A stretch of 64,000 nt of DNA from Iodobacter sp025352645 (GCF_033446605.1 NZ_JAWQUO010000002.1:124001-188000); one strand, 5' to 3'. Counted from the first letter of the stretch, positions 32,829-42,738 are shown. Notes: a model not told the origin generated them from the letters alone. A program made the numbers and translations.

Positions 32829-35651
32829 ATGAGCACCACGCCTAAAGAACTCGCAAAAAGTTTCGAACCCGCTGAGATCGAAAGCCGCTACTACCCAGAA
32901 TGGGAAAAAGCTGGTTACTTTCAGCCGAATATGCAAGCTGCTGAATCGTTCTGCATTCAGCTACCGCCACCCAATGTGACAGGTACTTTGCATATGGGCC
33001 ATGCCTTCAATCAAACGATTATGGATGGCTTAACTCGCTACCACCGCATGAAGGGTGAAAATACCCTGTGGCAGCCCGGTACCGATCACGCGGGTATTGC
33101 TACGCAAATCGTGGTGGAGCGCCAGCTGGATGCGCAAGGCATTAGCCGCCATGAATTAGGCCGCGAGAAATTCGTAGAAAAAATCTGGGAATGGAAAAAA
33201 GAATCCGGTGCCACCATCACCCAGCAAATGCGCCGCATGGGCGCATCGGTGGATTGGAAGCGCGAATACTTCACCATGGACGAGCAATGCTCGGGTTCGG
33301 TGACCGAAGTATTCGTTAGCCTGTTTGAGCAGGGCCTGATTTACCGTGGCAAGCGTTTATCTAATTGGGATCCAAAATTAGGCACGGCCATCTCTGACCT
33401 CGAAGTGGTTTCCGAGGAAGAAGAAGGCCATATGTGGCATATCAAATATCCGGTTGTGGGCAGCGATGAATTTATCGTGGTGGCCACCACGCGTCCTGAA
33501 ACCCTACTGGGCGACGTGGCGGTAGCGGTTAACCCAGATGACGAGCGCTTTAAGCATCTGGTGGGTAAAACACTGCAATTACCGCTAACCACCCGTGAAA
33601 TCCCTGTGATCGCCGATGATTATGTGGACGCGGCCTTCGGTACTGGTTTTGTAAAAATCACCCCCGCACATGATTTTAACGATTACCAAGTGGGTAAGCG
33701 CCATAACACCCAGCTGATTAATGTAATGAGCTTGGAAGCGACGATTCTGCCTAAGGCGCAGGTATTTAGCTTTGATGGCGATGCACTGGGCAGTATTGAT
33801 CTGCCTGCTGCCTACGCTGGCATGACCGCCCCTGATGCGCGTAAAGCCATGCTGGCCGATCTGGATGCGCAGGGCTTATTGCTAGAGACCAAAAAACACA
33901 AGCTGATGGTGCCACGCGGTGATCGTACTGGTTCGGTGATCGAGCCTTTACTGACTGATCAGTGGTTTATGGCCATGAGTAAGGCCGATGAAACCGGCCA
34001 AAGCATCACAGAAAAAGCCCTGCAAGCTGTGGCAGACGGCGAAGTTAAATTTGTGCCAGAAAACTGGGTAAACACTTACAACCAGTGGCTGAATAATATC
34101 CAAGACTGGTGCATTAGCCGTCAGCTATGGTGGGGCCATCAGATCCCAGCTTGGTACGATGAAGATGGCAAAGTTTATGTCGCACGTAATCAGGCGGAAG
34201 CCGAGGCACAAGCGCCGGGCAAAACCCTGCGCCGCGATGTGGATGTGCTGGATACTTGGTTTAGCTCGGCACTGGTGCCGTTCTCTACTTTGGGCTGGAA
34301 GCCGGGGCAAAGCACGCCTGAGCTAGATGCTTTCTTGCCATCATCGGTACTGGTGACCGGCTTTGACATTATTTTCTTCTGGGTAGCCCGGATGATTATG
34401 ATGACCAAACACTTCACCGGCAAAGTGCCGTTTAAGCACGTGTATATCCACGGCTTGGTGCGGGACGGCGAAGGCCAGAAGATGTCTAAATCGGAAGGTA
34501 ATGTGCTGGATCCGGTGGATTTGATTGATGGGATTGATCTAGAAACGCTGCTAGAAAAACGTACCTCCGGCCTGCGCCGCCCAGAAACCGCGCCTAAAGT
34601 AGCGGCCAAAACCAAAAAAGAATTCCCAGAAGGCATTCCGGCTTTTGGTACGGATGCACTACGCTTTACCTTTGCATCACTGGCTACCTTAGGCCGCAGT
34701 ATTAATTTTGATCAGCATCGCTGCGAAGGCTACCGCAATTTCTGCAATAAGTTATGGAACGCCACCCGCTATGTGTTGATGAATGTGGAAGGCAAAGACG
34801 TAGGCCAAGATGAATCGTTGCCGCTGCAATACAGTTTTGCGGATCAGTGGATGATAGGCCGCTTGCAGCAAGCTGAGCATGATGTATCGGTTGCGCTAGA
34901 TACCTTCCGCTTCGATCTGGCCGCGCAAGGTATTTATGAGTTTGTTTGGAACGATTACTGCGATTGGTATATCGAGCTAGCCAAAGTGCAATTGCAATCG
35001 GGCAATGAAGCAGAGCAGCGCGCCACCCGCCGCACCTTGGTGCGCGTGCTAGAAGCCACACTGCGTATGGCTCACCCAATCATTCCGTTTATCACCGAAG
35101 AGTTGTGGCAAGTGGTAGCACCGCTGGCCAATGCCAAGACCACAGAATCGATTGTGGTGGCCGCATGGCCGGTGGCTGATTTAAGCAAGGTGAACGAAGC
35201 GGCCAATGCTCAGGTTGATGTGCTGAAAGCGCTGGCCTTTGCAGTGCGTAATCTGCGCGGTGAAATGGGCTTATCGCCATCGCAAAAAACACCGCTACTG
35301 CTAGAAGGCGGAGACGAGCTGCAGCAGTACGCCGCTTACTTGATGCCGCTGGCTAAGCTTGCCAGCGTGAGCATCGTTGCCAAACTGCCAGAAGACGACG
35401 CACCCGTTGCCGTAGCAGGCAGCACACGTTTGATGCTGAAGGTGGAGATTGATAAAGCAGCGGAATCGGCGCGTTTAACTAAAGAAATCGGCAAGCTGGC
35501 GGATAATTTAGAAAAAATCAAAGCTAAGCTAGAAAAACCAGGTTATCTGGATAAAGCCCCTGCACATCTGGTTGAAAAAGACCAAGCGCTGGTGCTAGAT
35601 CAAACCGAGAAACTGGCTAAATTGCAAAGCCAGCTGGTGAAGTTGCAATAA
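32829..35651 (+). CDS. valS: Valyl-tRNA synthetase
   Basis: Class Ia synthetase of 940 residues charging tRNA-Val. The HIGH motif is HMGH (residues 55-58) in PPPNVTGTLHMGHAF, the editing domain has TTRPETLLGDVAVAVNP, and KMSKS is near 551 (GQKMSKSEGNVLDP). DWCISRQLWWGHQIPAWY is present, and the C-terminal coiled coil (ESARLTKEIGKLADNLEKIKAKLEKPGYLDKAP) is intact. It stands alone, with a terminator ~90 bp after the stop and a repeat hairpin in between. Confidence 0.98.
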   Translation: MSTTPKELAKSFEPAEIESRYYPEWEKAGYFQPNMQAAESFCIQLPPPNVTGTLHMGHAFNQTIMDGLTRYHRMKGENTLWQPGTDHAGIATQIVVERQLDAQGISRHELGREKFVEKIWEWKKESGATITQQMRRMGASVDWKREYFTMDEQCSGSVTEVFVSLFEQGLIYRGKRLSNWDPKLGTAISDLEVVSEEEEGHMWHIKYPVVGSDEFIVVATTRPETLLGDVAVAVNPDDERFKHLVGKTLQLPLTTREIPVIADDYVDAAFGTGFVKITPAHDFNDYQVGKRHNTQLINVMSLEATILPKAQVFSFDGDALGSIDLPAAYAGMTAPDARKAMLADLDAQGLLLETKKHKLMVPRGDRTGSVIEPLLTDQWFMAMSKADETGQSITEKALQAVADGEVKFVPENWVNTYNQWLNNIQDWCISRQLWWGHQIPAWYDEDGKVYVARNQAEAEAQAPGKTLRRDVDVLDTWFSSALVPFSTLGWKPGQSTPELDAFLPSSVLVTGFDIIFFWVARMIMMTKHFTGKVPFKHVYIHGLVRDGEGQKMSKSEGNVLDPVDLIDGIDLETLLEKRTSGLRRPETAPKVAAKTKKEFPEGIPAFGTDALRFTFASLATLGRSINFDQHRCEGYRNFCNKLWNATRYVLMNVEGKDVGQDESLPLQYSFADQWMIGRLQQAEHDVSVALDTFRFDLAAQGIYEFVWNDYCDWYIELAKVQLQSGNEAEQRATRRTLVRVLEATLRMAHPIIPFITEELWQVVAPLANAKTTESIVVAAWPVADLSKVNEAANAQVDVLKALAFAVRNLRGEMGLSPSQKTPLLLEGGDELQQYAAYLMPLAKLASVSIVAKLPEDDAPVAVAGSTRLMLKVEIDKAAESARLTKEIGKLADNLEKIKAKLEKPGYLDKAPAHLVEKDQALVLDQTEKLAKLQSQLVKLQ

Positions 35652-35664
35652 AAATGAGATCAAT

Positions 35665-35724
35665 CGTAGGGCGGGTGCAAGCCGCGAGCAGCGCTGAAAA
35701 ACGGCGGCTTGCACCTGCCCTACG
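35665..35724. repeat. GTAGGG-type hairpin module, solo copy after valS
   Basis: CGTAGGGCGGGTGCAAGCCGC pairs with GCGGCTTGCACCTGCCCTACG. It is the same architecture as the R1 interior but without R1 ends. Confidence 0.75.
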
Positions 35725-35738
35725 ATGCTTCAAGCATA

Positions 35739-35767
35739 CACAGGCTGCTTTGTTCAGCCTGTTTTTA
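35739..35767 (+). terminator. Intrinsic terminator of valS
   Basis: ACAGGCTG-ctttgtt-CAGCCTGT followed by TTTTATT. Confidence 0.85.
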
Positions 35768-35826
35768 TTGATCAATAATGGCCATATGCGCCTGTTGATT
35801 AAAAGCAGTTTATTAAGGAAATAACC

Positions 35827-36288
35827 ATGATTAACAACGATATTCTACGCAGCGTGCGTTATATGCTGGATTTAAGCGATGCCCATATTGTGGCTATTGC
35901 CAAGCTGGCTGATTTTGATATCAGTAAAGAAGACGTAGCCGCTTTTTTGAAAAAAGAAGATGAAGAAGGCTATTTGGAATTCAGCGATGAGGCGATGGCT
36001 TATTTCTTAGATGGCCTCGTGTTCCATAAGCGCGGTAAAGATGAAAGCCGCCCAGCTCAGCCGATTGAATTGCCGATGAGCAATAATATGGCGCTGAAAA
36101 AACTGCGCGTGGCTTTTGAATTAAAAGAAGAAGATATGCACAGCATTTTGGCTGCGGCAGGCTTTGATGTATCCAAACCAGAGTTAAGTGCCTTATTCCG
36201 TAAAAAAGATCATAAGCACTATCGCAGCTGTGGCGATCAATTACTCAGAAACTTTTTAAAAGGTTTAACCCTGCGTTTGCGTGGCTAA
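35827..36288 (+). CDS. DUF1456 (YehS-like) protein
   Basis: 153 residues made of two DUF1456 repeats: ILRSVRYMLDLSDAHIVAIAKLADFDISKEDVAAFLKKEDEEGY in the first half and ALKKLRVAFELKEEDMHSILAAAGFDVSKPELSALFRKKDHKHY in the second, each ending in an 'FL.GL..+.RG' helix. The family is conserved in proteobacteria (E. coli YehS) with no established function. Cytoplasmic, acidic/basic mix, no membrane segment. AAGGAA lies eight bases before the ATG. Confidence 0.92.
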   Translation: MINNDILRSVRYMLDLSDAHIVAIAKLADFDISKEDVAAFLKKEDEEGYLEFSDEAMAYFLDGLVFHKRGKDESRPAQPIELPMSNNMALKKLRVAFELKEEDMHSILAAAGFDVSKPELSALFRKKDHKHYRSCGDQLLRNFLKGLTLRLRG

Positions 36289-36333
36289 ATTGTTGTTGCA
36301 TGGTACTCAGCCCTAACACTAAGCATTTATAAG

Positions 36334-36360
36334 GTGGGCAAGGTAAAGCGCCCTTGCCCC
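36334..36360. repeat. GTGGGCAAG hairpin with inverted loop
   Basis: GTGGGCAAG, loop GTAAAGCGCC, then CTTGCCCC. The loop is close to the reverse complement of that at 11865-11873, in the same stem. Confidence 0.55.
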
Positions 36361-36434
36361 CTATACCTATTTATCCTGCTCGCTGTTGCTATCTCAACCC
36401 CCCATATTCCTGCCAACCTCAAATGGCTTGATCA

Positions 36435-37289
36435 ATGAAAACTCTAAATATTATCGGCCCAGGCCGGCTTGGCAAATCATTAGCGCGTTTAGCCCAGCAA
36501 TCGGGGCGCTACCAAATTGCTGGGGTATATGCCAGATCTGCTCAGCATGTTACAGATGCCATTGCCTTTATTGGGGCGGGTGAGTTTTGCTCATCTCTAA
36601 ATCAATTGCCTGCGGCTGATTTATATTTGTTAGCGGTGCCAGATGGTGCAATTGCAGATGTAGCGCGGGAGCTGGCGGCTTGTCATATTGTAAAGGCGGG
36701 TAATGTGGTGTTTCACGCTAGCGGGGTATCAGATGCGGCTTTACTTGCGCCACTGCAAGATTCTGGGGCTTATTTAGCGAGCGTGCATCCTGCTTTTTCT
36801 TTTGCAGATCCAGCGCTGGCGGTGGCCTCTTTTAATGCAACCCTTTGCGCCTTAGAAGGTGATCAATTGGCCTGTGATATTTTGCAGGATTTTGTGTTGG
36901 CGCTAGGGGGCAAGCCTTTTACTTTAGTTAAAGGAGGAAAAGCGGCATATCATGCTTCCTTGACAATGGCGGCTAATTATTTGGTTACCTTAGCGGATTT
37001 ATCATTAAAAACGGCGCAAATGGCCGGAATAGAGGATGAGATTGCCCAAAGCCTTATTTTTAACCTAATGCAGCAAACATTAAGCAATATTAAAGTATTA
37101 GGCCCTGCAGCTGCATTAACTGGGCCAATTGTTCGTGGTGATGAGGCTACAATAGAAAAGCATTTGGCGGTATTAAAAGACGCAACTATATTGCGCTGTT
37201 ATCAGAGTATGGGGCTGGCTACGATTGATTTGGCTGCTGCTCATATTAGTAAATCTAAGCAAGCCGCTTTACAGCATATTTTTGCATAA
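36435..37289 (+). CDS. Rossmann-fold DUF2520 protein
   Basis: 284 residues. The N-terminal NAD(P)-binding domain starts LNIIGPGRLGKSLARLAQQSG (GxGxxG variant) and has DLYLLAVPDGAIADVARELA and VVFHASGVSDAALLAPLQDSGAYLASVHPAFSFADP. A C-terminal all-helical DUF2520 domain follows, with KAAYHASLTMAANYLVTLADLS and LTGPIVRGDEATIEKHLAVL. The layout recalls F420/NADP oxidoreductases and ketopantoate-reductase-like enzymes. Substrate not known. In many proteobacteria a DUF2520 gene lies near pantothenate genes; none are seen here. Confidence 0.88.
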   Translation: MKTLNIIGPGRLGKSLARLAQQSGRYQIAGVYARSAQHVTDAIAFIGAGEFCSSLNQLPAADLYLLAVPDGAIADVARELAACHIVKAGNVVFHASGVSDAALLAPLQDSGAYLASVHPAFSFADPALAVASFNATLCALEGDQLACDILQDFVLALGGKPFTLVKGGKAAYHASLTMAANYLVTLADLSLKTAQMAGIEDEIAQSLIFNLMQQTLSNIKVLGPAAALTGPIVRGDEATIEKHLAVLKDATILRCYQSMGLATIDLAAAHISKSKQAALQHIFA

Positions 37290-37438
37290 AGTAGCGTTTG
37301 GTACTCGGTGTAAAAGTAGGCTAGTTTATATAGATGTTAGATTTCAAATATTAAATCGATAGGACTGATGTTGCTGGCTGTTCTTTAGCCGTATGCAACG
37401 ATAAGTGTTGATTTAAAAAGCTCTTGGGAGAGAGATAT

Positions 37439-39058
37439 ATGTCATTACGCAAAAAAGTTTACTTATTAGCACTAAGCATTTTGCTGGCTTTAATTGGCAT
37501 TATGTTAGTGGGGCTATGGACGATGCGCCAAGCCAGTAATGACGATAATAGTGCCCGCATTAAGCAATTAATGGGCAGCACTTATAATGGTATTGTGCAG
37601 CTAGAAAATATGGCCGCATCAGGGAAGCTACCTGAAGCACAGGCCAAAGAAATCGCCACTCAATTATTGCGAGAAAATAAATACCATAAATCTGAATATG
37701 TTTATGTGGTTGATGACAAATTAAACTTTGTTGCCACGCCGCTTGATCCACAATTGCATGGTACTAGCTTTAATGATTTTAAAGATGCAAGTGGCAATAG
37801 CGTCGGTGCCATTGCACAAAGGGCATTGGATAAATCAGGTGGTGCATTAACTGAATATTGGTGGACTTCTAAACGCGATGGCAAAGTGGTTGATTTGCTT
37901 TCTGTGGCGCAAAAAACTCCACATTGGGGCTGGATTGTTGGCAATGGCATCAGCTTTGCAGAGGCTGACGCGCGTTTTTGGGGCAATGCACGCTGGCAGG
38001 TATTGATTTGCTTGGCTGTGGCGGGATTGGTGGCGGCAATTATGCTGTCGGCAGTGCGTAATCTATTGCGAGATTTGGGCGGGGAGCCTGATGAAGTAAT
38101 GGCTTTAGTGCAAGTGGTTGCAGATGGCAATCTACACATTGATGATAGCGCTGTAGATGTTTCGCCAAAAAGTATTTATGGCTCGGTACTGCGTATGCGT
38201 AGATCGTTACGGGATGTGATTTCACAGCTGTCATCGGTGGTGCATACCCTGCATACTTCGGGCGATGAAATTGTTGCTAAGGCGGAAAGTAGTAATTTAT
38301 TTGTGGGGGCGCAAAGCCAAGCGGCAACGCGTATTGCTCAAACTGCCGAAGACTTTACTCAGCAAACTCTAAGGGCCGAGCAACAGGCCAAACAAGCTAA
38401 GGGCCAAAGCGAGACGGCAACAGAGATATCCGCTAAAGGCTTGGCGGTGATTTCAGCGGCGGTGAATCGTTTTTCAGATATTGAGCTTTCGGTGGGTGAA
38501 ACCCAAAGTAGTATTGATGATTTGGCGCAGCGTGTAGGCAGTATTTCTGCCGTGATTGCGGTGATTCGTGACGTGGCTGATCAAACTAATTTGCTGGCTT
38601 TAAATGCAGCTATTGAAGCTGCGCGCGCGGGTGAGCAGGGGCGTGGTTTTGCTGTGGTTGCTGATGAAGTGCGTAAATTGGCCGAGCGCACTAGTACGGC
38701 AACTCGCGAAATTGGCGAGACGATTAATGCGGTGCAAGATAGCGGCCAGACTGCCAAATCACGTATGGATGGCATGGTGGTGCAGCTTAAAGAAGGGATT
38801 CGTCAAACCAAGGAAGGTGGTGAGGCGGTGAAGGCGATCCGTGAAGAATCTGCGGCAACGGCTTTAGTGGTTGGGCAAATTGGTGAGGCCTTGGCCGCTC
38901 AAGTGCACTCAAGCCAAGCGATTCGTAATGATGTTGATGAAGTGGCTAATTTCTCTTCTGGGACTTTAGAGGCATCAAAAAGCACTGTGGCGGTAGCACA
39001 ATCGATTAAGCAAGTTTCAGATCAGTTAGAAGTATTGATCAAGCAATTTAGATTGTAA
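37439..39058 (+). CDS. Methyl-accepting chemotaxis protein with periplasmic cache domain
   Basis: 539 residues. Topology: cytoplasmic start, TM1 (VYLLALSILLALIGIMLVGLW), a periplasmic single-cache domain (~30-180, with YVYVVDDKLNFVATPLDPQLHG and TPHWGWIVGNGISFAEAD), TM2 (WQVLICLAVAGLVAAIMLSAV), a HAMP-like linker and the signalling domain. The conserved hairpin tip DQTNLLALNAAIEAARAGEQGRGFAVVADEVRKLAERT is intact. Small carboxylates are common ligands for such cache domains, not proven here. I chose ATG 37439, preceded by TTGGGAGAGAGATAT. There is no neighbouring che gene. Confidence 0.95.
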   Translation: MSLRKKVYLLALSILLALIGIMLVGLWTMRQASNDDNSARIKQLMGSTYNGIVQLENMAASGKLPEAQAKEIATQLLRENKYHKSEYVYVVDDKLNFVATPLDPQLHGTSFNDFKDASGNSVGAIAQRALDKSGGALTEYWWTSKRDGKVVDLLSVAQKTPHWGWIVGNGISFAEADARFWGNARWQVLICLAVAGLVAAIMLSAVRNLLRDLGGEPDEVMALVQVVADGNLHIDDSAVDVSPKSIYGSVLRMRRSLRDVISQLSSVVHTLHTSGDEIVAKAESSNLFVGAQSQAATRIAQTAEDFTQQTLRAEQQAKQAKGQSETATEISAKGLAVISAAVNRFSDIELSVGETQSSIDDLAQRVGSISAVIAVIRDVADQTNLLALNAAIEAARAGEQGRGFAVVADEVRKLAERTSTATREIGETINAVQDSGQTAKSRMDGMVVQLKEGIRQTKEGGEAVKAIREESAATALVVGQIGEALAAQVHSSQAIRNDVDEVANFSSGTLEASKSTVAVAQSIKQVSDQLEVLIKQFRL

Positions 39059-39304
39059 AAATCAGCCTGATTTACCCTAAAAGAGGATGTACTACATGGC
39101 CTTTTTTACCGCATGTTACGAGCAGTAAAAACACATTCAGTAACAATACCTTACTGTATTTATCAGGTGAAAAATACCTCTGTGTTAGTGTCGATTTTCA
39201 CTGCTTTTTTTATCAAAAGACGGCAGGATAGCGGCATAGGGTAGTAAGCCTTGCTGTTTGATGCAGGGCGCAAGCCTACCTATTATTTATTTTGGAGATG
39301 CAAG

Positions 39305-40006
39305 ATGTCAGCCCCTAAAACCCATCCACTGTTTCTGGCTGCGGCCGCTTCTGTGATCTTAGCTTCTGGTGTAGGCGTTGCCAATTGGCTTGGTTTTGTT
39401 GGTAAGCCTGCTGTAGAGCCAGCGATTGTGGCATCGGTGCCTAGCGTGGCTAGCGCGCCTGTATTAGCCTTAGTGGCTACTCCTGTGCCAACTGCAGCAC
39501 CTATCGCAGCAGTAATCCCAACGGCCGCGCCAATTGCTACGCCTAGGCCTGTTGTATATACGCCGGCAGCTAAGCCACATGCTAAAGCAACACAGCACCC
39601 TGCGACGGTTGCAAAAAGCACAGAAGAAGCCAAGTCTGCTCCTATCGTTTGGCCAGCTAAAGAAGTTTGTAAAAGTTGTGGCCGCGTAATTTCAGTGCGC
39701 ACTATCGAGAAAAAAGGTGAAGGCTCGGGTGGCGGTGCGGTCGTTGGCGGTGTGTTAGGTGGGGTAGTTGGACACCAGATTGGTGGTGGTAATGGCCGTA
39801 CCGTTGCTGAAGTGCTGGGTGCGATTGGTGGTGCTGTGGCAGGCCATCAGGCAGAAAAACAATATCGTAGCGTAACGGTATATGAAGTTCGTGTGTCGTT
39901 TGATGATGATAGTGAGCGCACTTACAGTTTTCAGGAACGTCCACAATTTAGCCAAGGTGATCGTGTGCGCTTAAGCGGCGATACCATTGTGCCTACAGGT
40001 AATTAA
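39305..40006 (+). CDS. Glycine-zipper 2TM domain protein
   Basis: 233 residues. An N-terminal signal/anchor (FLAAAASVILASGVGVANWLGFV) precedes an Ala/Pro/Val/Thr-rich linker of ~90 residues with imperfect PTAAPIA-type repeats. A CKSCG motif follows, then a glycine zipper (GGGAVVGGVLGGVVGHQIGGGNGRTVAEVLGAIGGAVAGHQAEK) of the SlyB/YcfJ/Rick_17kDa type. The end, VTVYEVRVSFDDDSERTYSFQE and GDRVRLSGDTIVP, is a small beta domain. It is probably an envelope-associated stress or integrity protein. GGAG is eight bases before ATG 39305; 39251 is an upstream in-frame alternative without a site. Confidence 0.85.
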   Translation: MSAPKTHPLFLAAAASVILASGVGVANWLGFVGKPAVEPAIVASVPSVASAPVLALVATPVPTAAPIAAVIPTAAPIATPRPVVYTPAAKPHAKATQHPATVAKSTEEAKSAPIVWPAKEVCKSCGRVISVRTIEKKGEGSGGGAVVGGVLGGVVGHQIGGGNGRTVAEVLGAIGGAVAGHQAEKQYRSVTVYEVRVSFDDDSERTYSFQERPQFSQGDRVRLSGDTIVPTGN

Positions 40007-40023
40007 TAGGCTTGCTTGATCAA

Positions 40024-40048
40024 AAGGGCGCAGCAAATAGCGCCCTAA
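40024..40048 (-). terminator. Terminator after ntrC
   Basis: AGGGCGC-agcaaata-GCGCCCT lies within 5 bp of the ntrC stop and ends in TTTT on the minus strand. Its core is also a member of the GGGCGC hairpin family. Confidence 0.65.
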
Positions 40049-40049
40049 A

Positions 40050-41456
40050 TTAGCTGTGTTCCATGCCTAGCTCTTGAATTTTACGCGTTAGGGTATTGCG
40101 TCCCCAGCCGAGTAACTCAGCAGCTTCGATGCGTTTTCCTCCGGTGTGGGCCAAGGCGCGCTCAATCACCATGCGCTCAAAGGCGGGGGTCATTTCGTCG
40201 AGGATGCGGCTATCACCTCGGCTTAAACGCATGCTCATTTCTGCGCCTAAATGGCTTAACCAATCCCCGCCGCGTAATTGGATTTCACCCGCGTCTGTGC
40301 TTAATTCTGGCGGAAGATCGCCTGCTTGCACTAAGGCACCCGGTGCCATCACGGTAATCCAGTGGCAGAGGTTTTCTAGCTGGCGCACATTGCCAGGAAA
40401 ACTAAATGCGGCCAGTTTGTTCATGGCGTCATCCGTTAGGCGCTTGGCTTCAATGCCCAGCTCTGCGGCCGATTTACTCAAAAAATAACGCGCGAGCAGG
40501 GGGATATCTTCGCTTCTTTCCCGCAGCGCAGGCAGGCGCAAGCGGATCACATTCAAGCGGTGGAATAAATCTTCTCGAAACTGCCCTTGTTTAACGCGCT
40601 CTTCTAAATGTTGATGTGTAGCCGCAATCACCCGCACATTGGCTTTAATCGGCTGATGCCCACCTACGCGGTAATAAAAGCCATCGGATAGCACCCGCAG
40701 TAAGCGGGTTTGCAGCTCGGAGGGCATATCGCCGATTTCATCTAAGAACAAGGTGCCATTTTCAGCCTGCTCAAAGCGGCCTTGGCGGCGAGCGTCTGCA
40801 CCCGTAAATGCGCCACGCTCATGGCCAAATAATTCGGACTCCAGCAAATCTTTAGGAATCGCAGCGGTGTTAATCGCCACAAAGGGTTTAGCAGAGCGTG
40901 GGCTATGGCGGTGCAAGGCGCGGGCTACTAGTTCTTTACCGCTACCTGATTCGCCAGTAATCAACACCGTGGCAGCAGATTGGCTGAGGCGGCCAATCGC
41001 CCTAAATACATCTTGCATGGCGGGGGCTTGCCCCAGGATTTCTGGCGCGGGTGAAACGGCCTCAATTGGGCCGCCTACTTGATGGGTAAATCTTTCGCTT
41101 TCTTGGATAGCGCGGCGTATCAAGTCGATGGCTTGATCAACATCGAAAGGCTTGGGCATATATTCAAATGCCCCGCCTTGAAAGGCGGATACGGCGCTGT
41201 CTAGATCTGAATGGGCGGTCATGATAATGACGGGTAAATCGGGCCAGTCGCGTTTCACAATATCTAAAAACTGCAATCCAGATTCGCCAGGCATGCGGAT
41301 ATCGCAAACGATGGCTTGTGGTTGTTCTTGGGAGAGTTTTGCCAGTGCTTCGGTGGCCGAGGCAAAGCTGGCATGCGAGATGTTTTCGCGCGCTAAGGCC
41401 TTTTCAAACACCCAACGAATCGATCGGTCATCATCAATAATCCAGACAGCACTCAT
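40050..41456 (-). CDS. ntrC: Nitrogen regulation response regulator NtrC (NR-I)
   Basis: 468-residue sigma-54 activator. The receiver domain has IIDDDRSIRWVFEKAL and phosphoacceptor Asp52 in VCDIRMPGESG. The AAA+ domain has Walker A GESGSGKE (168-175), the sigma-54-contact loop GAFTGA (215-220) and Walker B TLFLDEIGDM. A Fis-type helix-turn-helix ends the protein (GKRIEAAELLGWGRNTLTRKIQELGM). Transcribed after ntrB with a 38-bp gap. The NtrC-like site and sigma-54 promoter of glnA in this same window are its likely targets. Confidence 0.97.
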   Translation of the reverse strand: MSAVWIIDDDRSIRWVFEKALARENISHASFASATEALAKLSQEQPQAIVCDIRMPGESGLQFLDIVKRDWPDLPVIIMTAHSDLDSAVSAFQGGAFEYMPKPFDVDQAIDLIRRAIQESERFTHQVGGPIEAVSPAPEILGQAPAMQDVFRAIGRLSQSAATVLITGESGSGKELVARALHRHSPRSAKPFVAINTAAIPKDLLESELFGHERGAFTGADARRQGRFEQAENGTLFLDEIGDMPSELQTRLLRVLSDGFYYRVGGHQPIKANVRVIAATHQHLEERVKQGQFREDLFHRLNVIRLRLPALRERSEDIPLLARYFLSKSAAELGIEAKRLTDDAMNKLAAFSFPGNVRQLENLCHWITVMAPGALVQAGDLPPELSTDAGEIQLRGGDWLSHLGAEMSMRLSRGDSRILDEMTPAFERMVIERALAHTGGKRIEAAELLGWGRNTLTRKIQELGMEHS

Positions 41457-41479
41457 GGGGTTTCCTTGTGTTATTTATT

Positions 41480-41496
41480 GCTGCGTAACATCAGTT
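41480..41496. repeat. R3 end sequence in the ntrB/ntrC gap
   Basis: GCTGCGTAACATCAGTT is the R3 terminal sequence and overlaps the ntrB stop codon (TAA, 41495-41497). Only this one end is present. Confidence 0.6.
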
Positions 41497-42547
41497 AATG
41501 TGCGTCTTGCCAGCCATTCAGTGGCAGTAGCAGGCTAAAGCAGGTAAGGCCGGGGCGGCTTTCAAATTCAATGGTGCCGTGGTGCTGGATCACAAAGGTA
41601 TGCGCAAGATGAAGGCCAATCCCAGTGCCGCCTGGACGGCCAGATACCAATGGATAGAATAGGGTTTCTTTTAGCGATTCAGGAATCCCTGGGCCGTTAT
41701 CAATAATTTGAATTTGTAGGGCCAGCGGAAAACGGCGGCGATTCAGCGTGACCTGCCGTGCAATCCGTGTGCGCAAAAAAATCTCACCTACGCCCGCCAT
41801 GGCTTGCACGGCATTGCGAACAATATTCAGCACCGCTTGAATCAGCTGTTCTTGATCGGCGATTAGATTTGGCAGGCTGGTATCGTAATCGCGCTTTACC
41901 GCTAGGCCGTTTGGTGTTTCGGCAAGGGCTAGGCTACGTACACGCTCTAATACCTCATGGATATTTAGCTCGGTTAGCTTAGGTAGGCGATGCGGGGTAA
42001 GTAAGCGATCAAGCAGCCTTTGTAAGCGCTGAGATTCCTCGATAATCACTTGGGTATATTCTTTTAGGGCTGGGCTGGCAAGCTCAACAGAGAGCAGTTG
42101 CGCAGCGCCTCGAATACCCCCCAAGGGGTTTTTTATTTCATGGGCTAGATTGCGAATCAGCTCGCGATTGGCTTGTTGCTGTGCTTGCAAGCGTGCTTCA
42201 TTCACAATTTTGCGCTGCTGATCCATCTGCCGAATCTCAACCAATGCTGCGGCTGCACTGGTTTCGATGGGGCTGGCGGTGAGTGTGACATAAACATCGC
42301 CGTGATTGGTAGAGAGCAAAAGCTCGTGCTCGGTGATGCTGATGTTTTCGGTGCAGGCGGTAATCACAGCACTCACAATCGGGCTGTGCGGCTCTAAACA
42401 GGCCGATAATGTCATACCTATATCATCTTGGCGCAAGCCTAGCAGATCGGTTGCAGCAGGGTTAACGTAAACCAGCGTGCTGTCTGCAGCAACGGCAATG
42501 ACAGCATCGTCCAGAAACTCAAGACCGGAGAAGGCGGTATAGCTCAT
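41495..42547 (-). CDS. ntrB: Nitrogen regulation sensor kinase NtrB (NR-II)
   Basis: 350-residue soluble histidine kinase. The N-terminal PAS domain runs ~5-105 (FLDDAVIAVAADSTLVYVNPAATDLLGL). The dimerisation helix has His136 in NLAHEIKNPLGGIRGAAQLL, with the N box near ADQEQLIQAVLNIVRNAVQAM and the G boxes DNGPGIP and GGTGIGLHLAH. No transmembrane segment, as expected for a kinase ruled by PII (GlnB). It phosphorylates NtrC, the next gene. Confidence 0.97.
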   Translation of the reverse strand: MSYTAFSGLEFLDDAVIAVAADSTLVYVNPAATDLLGLRQDDIGMTLSACLEPHSPIVSAVITACTENISITEHELLLSTNHGDVYVTLTASPIETSAAAALVEIRQMDQQRKIVNEARLQAQQQANRELIRNLAHEIKNPLGGIRGAAQLLSVELASPALKEYTQVIIEESQRLQRLLDRLLTPHRLPKLTELNIHEVLERVRSLALAETPNGLAVKRDYDTSLPNLIADQEQLIQAVLNIVRNAVQAMAGVGEIFLRTRIARQVTLNRRRFPLALQIQIIDNGPGIPESLKETLFYPLVSGRPGGTGIGLHLAHTFVIQHHGTIEFESRPGLTCFSLLLPLNGWQDAH

Positions 42548-42738
42548 GGCGGCTTGTCTCTGTAGATCGTTATCTATAGGGTTCTAGCAATTTGCGGGCC
42601 AGCTAATATCCGGCGTTAGCGATGTTCGGGAGGCTGCTAGATGGGGCTATTGTTGGTGAGATTATCAATCAGCATACACCAGCAGCGCACCAGTGTGGTG
42701 CGTTGCTGGTGTAGATGGTGCGTAGATACTGGGAAAGT

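Noticed and set aside
37290..37438. Sigma-28 promoter for the chemoreceptor gene
   Set aside because: Looked for TAAA-N15-GCCGATAA; only a TAAA-like half was found.
39702..39955. Minus-strand His-rich ORFs inside the glycine-zipper gene
   Set aside because: Antisense shadows of a Gly/Asp/Val-rich coding region.
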